A stretch of DNA of 64,000 nt, from NCBI RefSeq assembly GCF_002009015.1, contig NZ_LZDE01000342.1, forward strand, positions 19,740-83,739, given 5' to 3'. Position 1 is the stretch's first letter. Every line of letters starts with the position of its first letter. The stretch comes from Microbulbifer mangrovi (GTDB lineage: Bacteria; Pseudomonadota; Gammaproteobacteria; Pseudomonadales; Cellvibrionaceae). Positions 8,659 through 16,611 of this stretch are shown here, one piece after another. The translations under genes and the position numbers were made by a program. Under the pieces are notes generated by a model that had not been told where the DNA came from, did no database searches, and worked only from the letters and a program-made list of their open reading frames with translations.

Positions 8659-10053
8659 TTACAGCATCAGGTAACCGAGCACGATAAACCCGAATGCACT
8701 CACCGCACCGGCACGCAGCGCATAAGGTATCTGCGTGCGGACATGCTCGATATGCTCGGTGCCGGCCGCCAGGGACGACACGATGGTGGTATCGGAAATA
8801 GGTGAACTGTGATCTCCAAAAATGCCACCAGACAGCACCGCGGCGACGAACAGCGCCGGTTCCGCACCCAGCGCACTGGCCACGGGAATAGCGATCGGCA
8901 ACATGATTGAAAAGGTTCCCCAGCTCGAACCGACGGAGAAAGCAATTACCCCGGATACCAGAAAAATAACCACGGGCAGCAATGCCAGGGGAATCGAATC
9001 CCCCACCAATCCCGCAACATACTGCCCCGTCCCCAGGGTTTTCGAGATGGCACCCAAAGCAAGCGCCAGTACCAGAATGATCGCCAACGGCAACATGCGA
9101 CCGGCGCCTTCCATCCAGGTGTGGCTGAGCTCATCCAACGACATACCGCGCTGCAACAATACCATCACGGAAACCGTAGTAAGGGCAGCCAGGGACGCCC
9201 AGAGTACGGAAGTGGATCCGGAGCCCTCAAAAATCTTGCCATCGCCGGTGATCCACAAGCTGAACGGCATCGCCAGAATCAGCACCAGTACCGGCAGCAG
9301 CATATTAATGGCCCGCGGCTTGATATGGCTTTTTTCACCCGTACTCGCACTGATGTCGATACCGTCCAGTTCACCGCCACTGGTGCGCGCCTGCACCTCG
9401 GCCATAGGGCCCGGATTGTAATTGCGGGAAATCGTGTAGGCCGTAAGCGCAACAGCAGCGATTGCATACAGGTTTAATGGAATACTCGCCAGTAGAACTT
9501 TTAACGGTTCCTCCACACCGAGTCCATCCAAAAGCCCGAGGTTAAAAGCTCCCCAGGCATTCAATGGAATCAACATGCACACCGGCGCCGAGGTAGAGTC
9601 GATAATGTATGCGAGTTTTTCCCGTGCGATTTTGAAACGGTCGAACAGCGGGCGCGATACGGTGCCCGCTACCAGCACCGTTATATTCGACTCAATAAAG
9701 ATAACGATGCCCACCAGCCATGCCATCCACTGCGCCCGTTTGCCGTTGGTGACCCAGCGACTGCGCTCGAGAAACCGTACAAAGCCGCTGACTGCTCCAC
9801 AGCGCTCCAGGGTGATAATGAATGCCCCGATAACCAGGGTGAACATCACTACCCGCGCGTCACCGGGATTGGCCAGAACCGCCAACACACCATCCAGCGC
9901 CTGGGCCAAAGAGGCAAAAAAACCGTCGTGATTCAGCAAAAAGAACCCCAGCCAGATACCGGCGAACAGCGCCAGGTAAACCTGCCGGGTCAATAGTGCC
10001 AGACCAATGGCAATAAACGGTGGCAACAGCGTGAGCCAGGAAAGTTCAGTCAT
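8659..10053 (-). CDS. NhaC-family Na+-coupled antiporter/carrier
   Basis: This 464-residue integral membrane protein has roughly eleven to twelve hydrophobic helices and belongs to the NhaC Na+/H+ antiporter superfamily. Typical family stretches are IDSTSAPVCMLIPLNAWG, FSVGSSWGTFSIMLPIA and GGIFGDHSSPISDTTI. NhaC relatives exchange sodium for protons or move amino acids and small carboxylates. The start is taken at ATG 10053 (MTELSWLTLLPP), not the upstream TTG at 10101, because the first 16 residues of the longer form are not family-like. It sits 57 bases before the decarboxylase and 150 bases after ldcA. In this setting it could import stem-peptide products or exchange amino acid and amine; that is inference. 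Confidence 0.8.
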   Translation of the reverse strand: MTELSWLTLLPPFIAIGLALLTRQVYLALFAGIWLGFFLLNHDGFFASLAQALDGVLAVLANPGDARVVMFTLVIGAFIITLERCGAVSGFVRFLERSRWVTNGKRAQWMAWLVGIVIFIESNITVLVAGTVSRPLFDRFKIAREKLAYIIDSTSAPVCMLIPLNAWGAFNLGLLDGLGVEEPLKVLLASIPLNLYAIAAVALTAYTISRNYNPGPMAEVQARTSGGELDGIDISASTGEKSHIKPRAINMLLPVLVLILAMPFSLWITGDGKIFEGSGSTSVLWASLAALTTVSVMVLLQRGMSLDELSHTWMEGAGRMLPLAIILVLALALGAISKTLGTGQYVAGLVGDSIPLALLPVVIFLVSGVIAFSVGSSWGTFSIMLPIAIPVASALGAEPALFVAAVLSGGIFGDHSSPISDTTIVSSLAAGTEHIEHVRTQIPYALRAGAVSAFGFIVLGYLML

Positions 10054-10142
10054 AAATAGTACTGCTATTGTTATATTTTTGATCGGCAGCGATTTGTGCA
10101 ACGCAAGTTGTCACATGCTACCAGCTGAGCGCCGATAAGAAA

Positions 10143-10178
10143 TGGCGGCAGTTATCGTCTAAACCGATAGCTGCCACC
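10143..10178. repeat. Stem-loop in the ldcA-nhaC gap
   Basis: Two 14-base arms (10143-10156 and 10165-10178) can pair at 13 of 14 positions, counting one G-T pair, around an 8-base loop. It lies in the 150-base gap between the end of ldcA and the start of the NhaC-type gene. There is no T-run after it on the minus strand, so it is not a classical terminator. It could be a processing or stability element, and its core overlaps a possible operator at 10153-10169. Confidence 0.5.
10153..10169. promoter_or_regulatory. Possible operator, motif B (TATCGGT-n3-ACCGATA), copy 1
   Basis: The site reads TATCGTC-TAA-ACCGATA and matches the perfect palindrome at 21407 in 12 of 14 arm positions, with AA shared in the spacer. 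It lies about 100 bases upstream of the NhaC-type gene start. The same bases also take part in a stem-loop, so conservation may reflect RNA structure instead. Confidence 0.35.
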
Positions 10179-10203
10179 TTACCGAAGTGCGCTTCCGTCA
10201 CAA

Positions 10204-11274
10204 TCAGCTGACCACGGCATCCCGCAATACCAGCGTTCCAGCGTCACCATCCAGTTCGGCCATCGCACCCACTGGTACCGTGGTCTGGTCTTCCACATGC
10301 CCTATCATCAGGCCTCGCACAACCGGTACACCGAGCTCCCCAGTACGTTCGCGAAGCACATGCTCCATACTGAATGTATTGCCGCTGGTTTCAGCATCAG
10401 TGAACTTGCCAAATACTATACCAGCCACCTGCTGCAACTTTCCGGCGAGCCACAGTTGGGTAAGCATCCGGTCCACGCGATACGGGGCCTCGCCGACGTC
10501 CTCCAGAAACAGTATTTTCCCGCGATAATCTGGTTCAAAGGGCGTGCCCACTAGGCTCGCCATCAGCGACAGATTGCCACCGATCAACCGACCGCGGGCG
10601 CGGCCGCCGGTAAAGCGGGTAATTCGGTTGCGTTTCTCCACCCTGCCAGGAGCGGTCTCGAAGGGCGGCGGAGTGCCCAGCGGTACCGGGCGCTCCCCGT
10701 GCACCAGCACCTTCTGGTACTCGGCCAGGGTGTATTCGGTAAAGTTCTGCGCGGCGATCGGTCCATGAAACGTAACCACGCCACTTCGGTGGTAGATGGC
10801 ATTCAGCAACGCGGTAATGTCGCTATACCCGAGCAACACTTTCGGATTATTGCGTATCAGCTGGTAGTCCAGCATTGGCAGGATGCGCGGCGTGCCGTAA
10901 CCACCGCGCAGGCAGAAAACCGCATCCACGTCCCTGTCCGCAAACATACGGTTGAAGTCCTCTGCCCGGGCTGAATCGGGGCCCGCCAGATACTGGGTAC
11001 GGCGATACAGGTGCTGGCCCTCTTTGACTTCAAAGCCCAGTGAACGCACAACATCACCGGCAAAACGGATATCTTCGTCTTCCCAGGCATTACTGGCCGG
11101 TGTCACAAGGCCTACCGTCATGCCTTTTTTTAACCGCTTCGGACGCCGCAGGTCGGCATCTCCGCCACTGAAGCCTGAGGAGGCCAAACTTTGGTTGCCA
11201 CTGGCTACACCGGCAGCTGCTGCCCCCAACAGGGGAGCTGACATCAAGGATTGAATTAGCGTACGTCGCCGCAT
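10204..11274 (-). CDS. ldcA: LD-carboxypeptidase (S66), Tat-exported LdcA
   Basis: This serine peptidase removes the terminal D-Ala from murein tetrapeptide, giving tripeptide. The S66 catalytic triad is visible: Ser151 in GYSD, Glu258 in LFLEDVGE and His326 in IGHVEDQ, matching the Ser-Glu-His order of E. coli LdcA. The N-terminus MRRRTLIQSLMSAPLLGAAA has a twin-arginine-type signal, so the enzyme is probably periplasmic, whereas E. coli LdcA is cytoplasmic. The ATG at 11274 has AGGAG 7 bases upstream. The gene follows the serine hydrolase by 51 bases in the same direction, as part of one operon. At 356 residues it is longer than E. coli LdcA (about 304) mainly through the signal region. Confidence 0.92.
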   Translation of the reverse strand: MRRRTLIQSLMSAPLLGAAAAGVASGNQSLASSGFSGGDADLRRPKRLKKGMTVGLVTPASNAWEDEDIRFAGDVVRSLGFEVKEGQHLYRRTQYLAGPDSARAEDFNRMFADRDVDAVFCLRGGYGTPRILPMLDYQLIRNNPKVLLGYSDITALLNAIYHRSGVVTFHGPIAAQNFTEYTLAEYQKVLVHGERPVPLGTPPPFETAPGRVEKRNRITRFTGGRARGRLIGGNLSLMASLVGTPFEPDYRGKILFLEDVGEAPYRVDRMLTQLWLAGKLQQVAGIVFGKFTDAETSGNTFSMEHVLRERTGELGVPVVRGLMIGHVEDQTTVPVGAMAELDGDAGTLVLRDAVVS

Positions 11275-11325
11275 GACAGACTCCTGGAACTGATCAATTT
11301 ATTGTTTTCAAACGCGGTTATCGCA

Positions 11326-12918
11326 CTAGTGACTGCTGACAGTCTCTACCCGCACGGCTTCGGCCACCTTTTCAAAACGCAGATCGTGAAAATCGTAACT
11401 GAAGTCTGTGCCGCGCGACTTCGCTTGCATAGAGAGCAACAAAACACCGGCTTCGCTGCGGTCGGCAACCACCCAGGCATCCGCATTGAGACTGCGGTCG
11501 TCCCAGTGCAGCGCCCACACGCCGTCACTGGCGGCCGTCAATGTACCGGTCAGGCGAGGCGATTTGAGCGCACGCCAGCGCAGCTTGCCGTTTTCCTGGG
11601 TTATACCGATATCCCCAAACCACGGGTCGCGATAGAGCCCGGGCAACTCCTCGTTTGCAACCGCGCTATAGCCCACCGGCGCGACCAGCTCTTCCGGTTC
11701 CACCGCCTCGGCGGGGGCACCGTAAAGGTCCTGGAAATAGGCCAGCCAGTCCCGCTCAGGCGCCCCCAGATAGGGCTTGAGCAAGCCATAGATCAGTGCC
11801 TGGCGCGCGGCGCCAGCGCTGCGGTTCATCAGTACCACCAGTGCCAGCTCCTCTTCCGGCACTATCGCTGCCCAGGCGTACATACCGGACAGGGAACCGG
11901 TGTGATGAATCACTTTTTTCCCGTGCATATCCTGCACCCGCCATCCCAGGGCATAGGCGTAAAAATGCCCTCCGTCGCGCTCCGCACGCTGGTTGGAAAA
12001 TGGCATCAGGGTTTCCGGACGCCACAAGCGGTCGCGGGTTTGCTCAGTGAACAAACGCTCGCCGCTTTCCAGTTCACCACCATTCAGCAAAACGCGCAGC
12101 CACGTCAGCATATCCCCGGCGCTGCAATGCATACCGCCGGCCGCAGCGAGCACGATGGGGTCATAACCGGCAAGATTGGGGGTATCCACCACCATGCCAA
12201 TATCTTCGAGCCGATGGGGGTCAGCCAGATTGCCGCGGGCATCAGCGGGCACCGGTCCGGCATAGCAGTTTTCCAGGTCCATGGGGGCAAGCAGGCGCTG
12301 CTGTACAAATGCCTCGTAGGACATGCCGGAAATTTCTGCGATCAGCTCACCGGCCACGATATACAGCAAGTTGTCATAGGCGTAGTCCGCGCGAAAACCG
12401 CGGGTAACAGGGAGATGCGCCAGCCCATTCATGACATCGGCGCGTGTGTATGCGTTGGGTTGCGGCCACAGCATCAGGTCACCGGCGCCGGGGCCTAACC
12501 CTGAGCGATGTGTCAGCAGGTCCACCACGCGGAACTCATTGCTGATCCAGGGATCCCCGAAGCGAAATTGCGGGAGGTAATCCACCACACGCCCTTCCCA
12601 TTCCAGCTTGCCCTCCTCCACCAGCAGCCCCAGAGCCGCGGTGGTAAACGCTTTGGTGGTGGATGCCAGCTTGAACAGGGTCTGCCCATCGACCGATTTG
12701 GGGCTATCCACATTCGTAACGCCAAATCCACGCAGCAATACGGGCTCGCCCTTGTGCCAGATCGCCACAGCAGCACCGGGCACCTGCTCCTGCTCCAGCA
12801 CGCGTTCTATGTATGCTTCGGGGTCATGTTGACTCCAGGGCTCCGGCTGGCAACCCGCGGCAAGCGCCATGCCGAGTATGCAGGAAATACGGGCGGCGGT
12901 TGCGGTGAAGTGTTTCAT
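11326..12918 (-). CDS. Class C beta-lactamase-family serine hydrolase lipoprotein
   Basis: This 530-residue lipoprotein (lipobox LAAGC, Cys23) has a beta-lactamase-family catalytic domain at about 30-370: SxxK is Ser86-Thr-Thr-Lys89, YxN is Tyr181-Asp-Asn183, and HHTG stands in the KTG position. A C-terminal domain follows from about 400, of the small beta-barrel sort often fused to such proteins. Family members are D-aminopeptidases, DD-peptidases, beta-lactamases and esterases. In this neighbourhood a role in cutting D-amino acid bonds of stem peptides is likely, but the bond is unknown. AAGGAGG lies 10 bases before the ATG. It is the first gene of the leftward muropeptide operon and shares a 157-base operator region with the divergent transglutaminase gene. 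Confidence 0.85.
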   Translation of the reverse strand: MKHFTATAARISCILGMALAAGCQPEPWSQHDPEAYIERVLEQEQVPGAAVAIWHKGEPVLLRGFGVTNVDSPKSVDGQTLFKLASTTKAFTTAALGLLVEEGKLEWEGRVVDYLPQFRFGDPWISNEFRVVDLLTHRSGLGPGAGDLMLWPQPNAYTRADVMNGLAHLPVTRGFRADYAYDNLLYIVAGELIAEISGMSYEAFVQQRLLAPMDLENCYAGPVPADARGNLADPHRLEDIGMVVDTPNLAGYDPIVLAAAGGMHCSAGDMLTWLRVLLNGGELESGERLFTEQTRDRLWRPETLMPFSNQRAERDGGHFYAYALGWRVQDMHGKKVIHHTGSLSGMYAWAAIVPEEELALVVLMNRSAGAARQALIYGLLKPYLGAPERDWLAYFQDLYGAPAEAVEPEELVAPVGYSAVANEELPGLYRDPWFGDIGITQENGKLRWRALKSPRLTGTLTAASDGVWALHWDDRSLNADAWVVADRSEAGVLLLSMQAKSRGTDFSYDFHDLRFEKVAEAVRVETVSSH

Positions 12919-12983
12919 ATAGCCAGAGCCTCCTTAAAAGTGCGCGGAATGCGGAATGTGCTCTTGACGCAGCAAACGCATCA

Positions 12984-12996
12984 GAATAATTTATCA
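12984..12996. promoter_or_regulatory. Candidate MurR-type operator, motif A (GAATA-n3-TATTC), weak copy
   Basis: The site reads GAATA-ATT-TATCA, 8 of 10 arm bases matching. It sits between the divergent serine hydrolase and transglutaminase genes, 21 bases from a better copy (13017-13029). The paired arrangement suggests cooperative binding, but alone this copy would be weak evidence. Confidence 0.4.
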
Positions 12997-13016
12997 ATCA
13001 TGGATTTTTAAGTAAA

Positions 13017-13029
13017 TAATAAATTATTC
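13017..13029. promoter_or_regulatory. Candidate MurR-type operator, motif A (GAATA-n3-TATTC)
   Basis: The site reads TAATA-AAT-TATTC, 9 of 10 arm bases matching. It is placed about 100 bases before the leftward serine hydrolase start and 47 bases before the rightward transglutaminase start, so it could control both. Confidence 0.55.
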
Positions 13030-13075
13030 CGAATCGACGGATACCCCAAACCGTTACCGTGTCGGCTCGCAATCA

Positions 13076-14602
13076 ATGGAGTGCACCTTGGCCCTGAAAA
13101 ATCCCTATCGCACAAACCAACCAAGCCGCCCGTGCCTGACTGTAACACTGCTGGCTGGCACTCTCTTTGCCGCACCACTATCAATAGCCCAGCAAGCAAT
13201 GGCACAGCAAAGTGCTCTCGCAGCAATACAGGTTCAGGTTGATCAAGGTCATTATCAGCAAGCCAAACTGGATATCCGTGCAATGCAGGAAAAGGAACCG
13301 GCAACCGCAGACAGCGCCGCACTCGCCTTTGAGGCCGAGCGCATGCGCCGTATCGAGATGGAATTCACGATCCCACCAGAGCAATTACTGGCTTCCATCC
13401 AGCGCTACATTCCGGACGCCACAGAAAACGATATAACACACTGGGACGAGGCCGGACTGCTGGAATACAAAACCATCAACGGCAAGCGACGCTATTTCAA
13501 TAAAGCGGCCTATAACCTGGTTCACATTTCAGCTGAAGCCGCAGCGCGCACCGCGGACTACCGGCGCTTCACAGACAAGGCCCCGCTATACCAATTGCAC
13601 CCGCACCACACCGCGGTCATCGAGACACACGATGACGATGCTGCGCCCCTGCGCCAGCGCCTTGCCATCACCTACTCCCTCACAGTGGATGCAGATACCG
13701 TACCCGACGGAGAAATGGTGCGAGCCTGGCTACCCTTTCCGCAGGAACTGCCCGAGCGCCAGGAAAATATCGCACTACTGAATAGCTCCCCCACAGATTT
13801 CACGCTGGCGCCGGCAGGGACACCGCAACGCACCATTTATTTCGAGCAGGCTGCCCGCGCAGGAACACCCACCCGCTTTTCGGTGGAATACGCGTTTGAC
13901 AGCCTGTCCCGATATTTCAAGCTTGAGCCAGCAAAAACTGCGCCTGTGGACGTTGCTTCTGGGAACCATAAAAAGCTCGCGCCATTTCTTGCAGAGCGAA
14001 CACCGCACATCCAGTTCACTCCCGAACTGCGCGCCCTGTCGAAACGCATTGTGGGCGACGAGACCAACCCTTATCGCATTGCCCAGAAGCTCTTTGCCTA
14101 CGTCGATGAGATTCCCTGGGCCGGCGCCCGCGAATATTCCACCATCCGCAATATCAGTCAGTACGCCGCCCATGCCGGTCACGCGGACTGCGGCCAGCAG
14201 ACGCTTTTACTGATTACGCTGATGCGCATGAATGGCATCCCCGCGCGCTGGCAGTCCGGTTGGGAATTCTCTCCCGCAAGTTTCGACACCATGCATGACT
14301 GGGGCGAGTTTTATCTGGCGCCCTACGGATGGATGCCGATGGACGTCACCCACGGCCTGCTGGACAGCGAAAACGAAGCAGAGCGCTGGTTCTACCTCGG
14401 CGGCCTGGACAGTTACCGACTGATATTCAACACCGACTACAGCCGCCCGCTGGTGCCGGCCAAACAACACTTCCGTTCGGAAACGGTCGACAGCCAGCGA
14501 GGTGAGGTAGAGTGGCGCGGTGGCAACCTGTACTTTGATCAGTGGGACTACGAGATGCAGTGGGAGCTGGTAAAAACCAGCGGAGATAAACCACGGCGCT
14601 AA
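13076..14602 (+). CDS. Secreted transglutaminase-like domain protein
   Basis: The 508-residue product begins with a signal peptide (LTVTLLAGTLFAAPLSIAQQAMA). The C-terminal part has a transglutaminase-like core with the full Cys-His-Asp triad: Cys372 (HADCGQQTLLL), His407 (MHDWGEFYL) and Asp423 (PMDVTHG). Proteins of this fold are peptidases, cross-linking enzymes or amide hydrolases. The N-terminal 200 residues look like a beta-rich or repeat region I do not recognise. It is transcribed away from the muropeptide operon from a shared operator region, so it is probably co-regulated. A peptidase or amidase role on wall peptides is plausible; no specific function is known to me. A strong terminator follows. 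Confidence 0.75.
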   Translation: MECTLALKNPYRTNQPSRPCLTVTLLAGTLFAAPLSIAQQAMAQQSALAAIQVQVDQGHYQQAKLDIRAMQEKEPATADSAALAFEAERMRRIEMEFTIPPEQLLASIQRYIPDATENDITHWDEAGLLEYKTINGKRRYFNKAAYNLVHISAEAAARTADYRRFTDKAPLYQLHPHHTAVIETHDDDAAPLRQRLAITYSLTVDADTVPDGEMVRAWLPFPQELPERQENIALLNSSPTDFTLAPAGTPQRTIYFEQAARAGTPTRFSVEYAFDSLSRYFKLEPAKTAPVDVASGNHKKLAPFLAERTPHIQFTPELRALSKRIVGDETNPYRIAQKLFAYVDEIPWAGAREYSTIRNISQYAAHAGHADCGQQTLLLITLMRMNGIPARWQSGWEFSPASFDTMHDWGEFYLAPYGWMPMDVTHGLLDSENEAERWFYLGGLDSYRLIFNTDYSRPLVPAKQHFRSETVDSQRGEVEWRGGNLYFDQWDYEMQWELVKTSGDKPRR

Positions 14603-14604
14603 AT

Positions 14605-14640
14605 AAAAAGGCCACCGGACATCGCCCGGTGGCCTTTTTT
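14605..14640. terminator. Bidirectional Rho-independent terminator
   Basis: The arms GGCCACCGG and CCGGTGGCC form a GC-rich stem with a 7-base loop, flanked by A-rich sequence on the left and six T on the right. It lies between the convergent transglutaminase and MurR/RpiR genes and can stop transcription from both sides. Confidence 0.9.
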
Positions 14641-14686
14641 GGACAGGCTAACGCCCGACGCCAATCACATTTTTCAAGCAGACATC

Positions 14687-15487
14687 TTACTGCGGGCTCT
14701 CCAGAAGACCGCTCACCAGTGCCTCAATCACATGCAGCTGGGCCGAACGGAACAACAAGCGCTGAAGCGCCTCTTCATCTTCCGAGGGCACTACATACAA
14801 GCGAATATCCGAATGGATACTGGCAGCATTGTAGTTATAGCGGGTCAGGCTCAACACCTTGACACCATGCTCCCGCGCACGATTCGCCACCTCTACCAGC
14901 GATTCCTCACCACCAAAATCACACAGAATACACAGTAGATCGTCATCGCGCAGAGAATCGGCAATACGCTGCTGCAGCTGTCCACCCTCATCGAACACCG
15001 CCCAACAGCCGAGTTCGAGTAGTTGATGGGTGAGGTAACGCGCGACCGATACCGAGCCGGGGCAAGCGGAAATCTGTATACAGCGGGCATCGCGGATTGC
15101 GCTGATTGCTGCGGCCAGCTGTTCCGCCTCATTGATACTGACGGTATTCTCCAGTACCTCCAGCTTTTTTTGCCCAAGGGTACTGAGCGGGCTATCGGAC
15201 TGCGAAAAGTGCCTGGCCTTTTCCTCATCAGCCGCCATCCCGGCACCGGCGTACGACTCGTAAACCGCCAGCTTCAGGCTCGGATAGCCCCGATAGCCCA
15301 GCTTCTGCGAAAACTTGACCACACTGGACTGACTGACGCCCACTGCATCCGCTAACTGGGAAGACGAGTAGTCGCGCAATAACTGCGTATTATCCAGAAT
15401 AAAGTCCGCGAGCTTGCGCTCATTTACCGACATCTGGTCGCGCATCGCGCGCATTTTCAAAAGACAGGTCATGGGGTGCGTTATCAC
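14687..15487 (-). CDS. MurR/RpiR-family transcriptional regulator (HTH + SIS)
   Basis: The 266-residue protein has an N-terminal RpiR helix-turn-helix (about 10-85; SSSQLADAVGVSQSSVVKFSQKLGY is split here as the recognition region around residues 40-65) and a SIS sugar-phosphate-binding domain (about 115-250; ISACPGSVSVARYL, CDFGGEESLVEVANRAREHG). Members such as E. coli MurR respond to MurNAc-6-phosphate. It is the last gene of the leftward operon NlpC/P60 - epimerase - regulator, 18 bases after the epimerase. GTG at 15487 or ATG at 15472 could be the start. It is the best candidate to bind the GAATA-n3-TATTC palindromes in this locus, including the one before its own operon. Confidence 0.88.
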   Translation of the reverse strand: MITHPMTCLLKMRAMRDQMSVNERKLADFILDNTQLLRDYSSSQLADAVGVSQSSVVKFSQKLGYRGYPSLKLAVYESYAGAGMAADEEKARHFSQSDSPLSTLGQKKLEVLENTVSINEAEQLAAAISAIRDARCIQISACPGSVSVARYLTHQLLELGCWAVFDEGGQLQQRIADSLRDDDLLCILCDFGGEESLVEVANRAREHGVKVLSLTRYNYNAASIHSDIRLYVVPSEDEEALQRLLFRSAQLHVIEALVSGLLESPQ

Positions 15488-15505
15488 TCCGCGTCACGCC
15501 GGCCA

Positions 15506-16600
15506 TCAGGCCAACAGCTGCAAGCCCTCGATTTTTTCAATACCGAGGCCCGGGGTTTCATTCAGAATGATATCCGCATCCTTGTAGGACGCGCCACCGA
15601 CCACGGGGTCAAATTTGCACAGGGATGGCACATCCAGGTCCAACTTGGACACTACCGGGGCCTTGGCGGCCGCCACATGCGCCGCTGCGGAAACGCCGAT
15701 GCTCGTTTCCAGCATACAGCCCACCATACATTCCACGTCGTGCAGGTCCGCGATATCGGCAATCTTCAGCGCATTGGAAATACCGCCGGTCTTCATCAGT
15801 TTGATATTGATGATGTCAGCCGCCCGCTGGTCGATGACCTTCATCACTTCCTGCGGCCCGAAAACGCTTTCATCGGCCATAATCGGCGTTCTGACGCGTT
15901 CCGCGATATAGCGCATCCCCTCAAGATTGTTCGCCTTGACCGGCTGCTCCACGAGCTCAAGCAGCACCCCCGCCTCTTCCAGGCCACGAATGGCGAGCAC
16001 CGCCTGTTTCGGGCTCCAGCCTTGATTCGCGTCCAGACGCAGCAAGGCGCGCCCTTTTACTGCCGCGTACACCGCTCTGATTCGCTCGATATCCAGGCCG
16101 ATATCTTTACCTACCTTGAGTTTCAGGATCTCAAAGCCTCGCTCCACCGCACTTTCAGCATCTGCCACCATCTTTTCGATATAGTCGACACTGATGGTGA
16201 TATCGGTGGTAAGGCTGTTTTCACCACCGCCGAGGATTCGATAGAGCGGTGTTTTATAGCTCTGCGCAAACAGGTCAAACAAAGCGATCTCCACCGCCGC
16301 TTTGGCACTGGTGTTATTGATCATTGCCCCCTGAATCTGGCGAGTGAGACGATTCAGGTCTGCCACGTCGCGCTCCAACAGCAATGGGGTAAACACCGTG
16401 CGTACAGCCTCGATCACCGAGCCGTGAGTATCACCGGTAATCACCGCGGTAGCCGGGGCGTTGCCGAAGCCAACGTGTCCCGTGTCGGTCTCCAGCATAA
16501 CCACCACATCCTCGACAGCATCGACGGTTCTCAATGCGGTTTTGAACGGGGTTACCAGAGGAACCCGCAGCATGCCCAGCTTTACGTCTACGATTTTCAT
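15506..16600 (-). CDS. L-Ala-D/L-Glu (dipeptide) epimerase
   Basis: This enolase-superfamily enzyme converts L-Ala-D-Glu from murein into L-Ala-L-Glu for general peptidases. Catalytic and metal residues are all present: Lys160/Lys162 (KLK), Asp190, Glu218 and Asp243 for Mg2+, and Lys267 on the other face. The C-terminal Asp321-x-Asp323 (KLDLDVP) is the hallmark that binds the dipeptide ammonium group in Ala-Glu epimerases such as B. subtilis YkfB, and the numbering nearly matches. No signal peptide is seen, so it acts in the cytoplasm. It lies 11 bases after the NlpC/P60 endopeptidase, the enzyme expected to deliver its substrate. Confidence 0.93.
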   Translation of the reverse strand: MKIVDVKLGMLRVPLVTPFKTALRTVDAVEDVVVMLETDTGHVGFGNAPATAVITGDTHGSVIEAVRTVFTPLLLERDVADLNRLTRQIQGAMINNTSAKAAVEIALFDLFAQSYKTPLYRILGGGENSLTTDITISVDYIEKMVADAESAVERGFEILKLKVGKDIGLDIERIRAVYAAVKGRALLRLDANQGWSPKQAVLAIRGLEEAGVLLELVEQPVKANNLEGMRYIAERVRTPIMADESVFGPQEVMKVIDQRAADIINIKLMKTGGISNALKIADIADLHDVECMVGCMLETSIGVSAAAHVAAAKAPVVSKLDLDVPSLCKFDPVVGGASYKDADIILNETPGLGIEKIEGLQLLA

Positions 16601-16611
16601 GGCAGCACCAA

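Noticed and set aside
10054..10101. Upstream TTG start adding 16 residues to the NhaC-type protein
   Set aside because: The added residues are not family-like and the ATG at 10053 gives the expected N-terminus.
11302..12498. 398-codon open frame on the plus strand
   Set aside because: Antisense shadow of the serine hydrolase gene; no domain signal.
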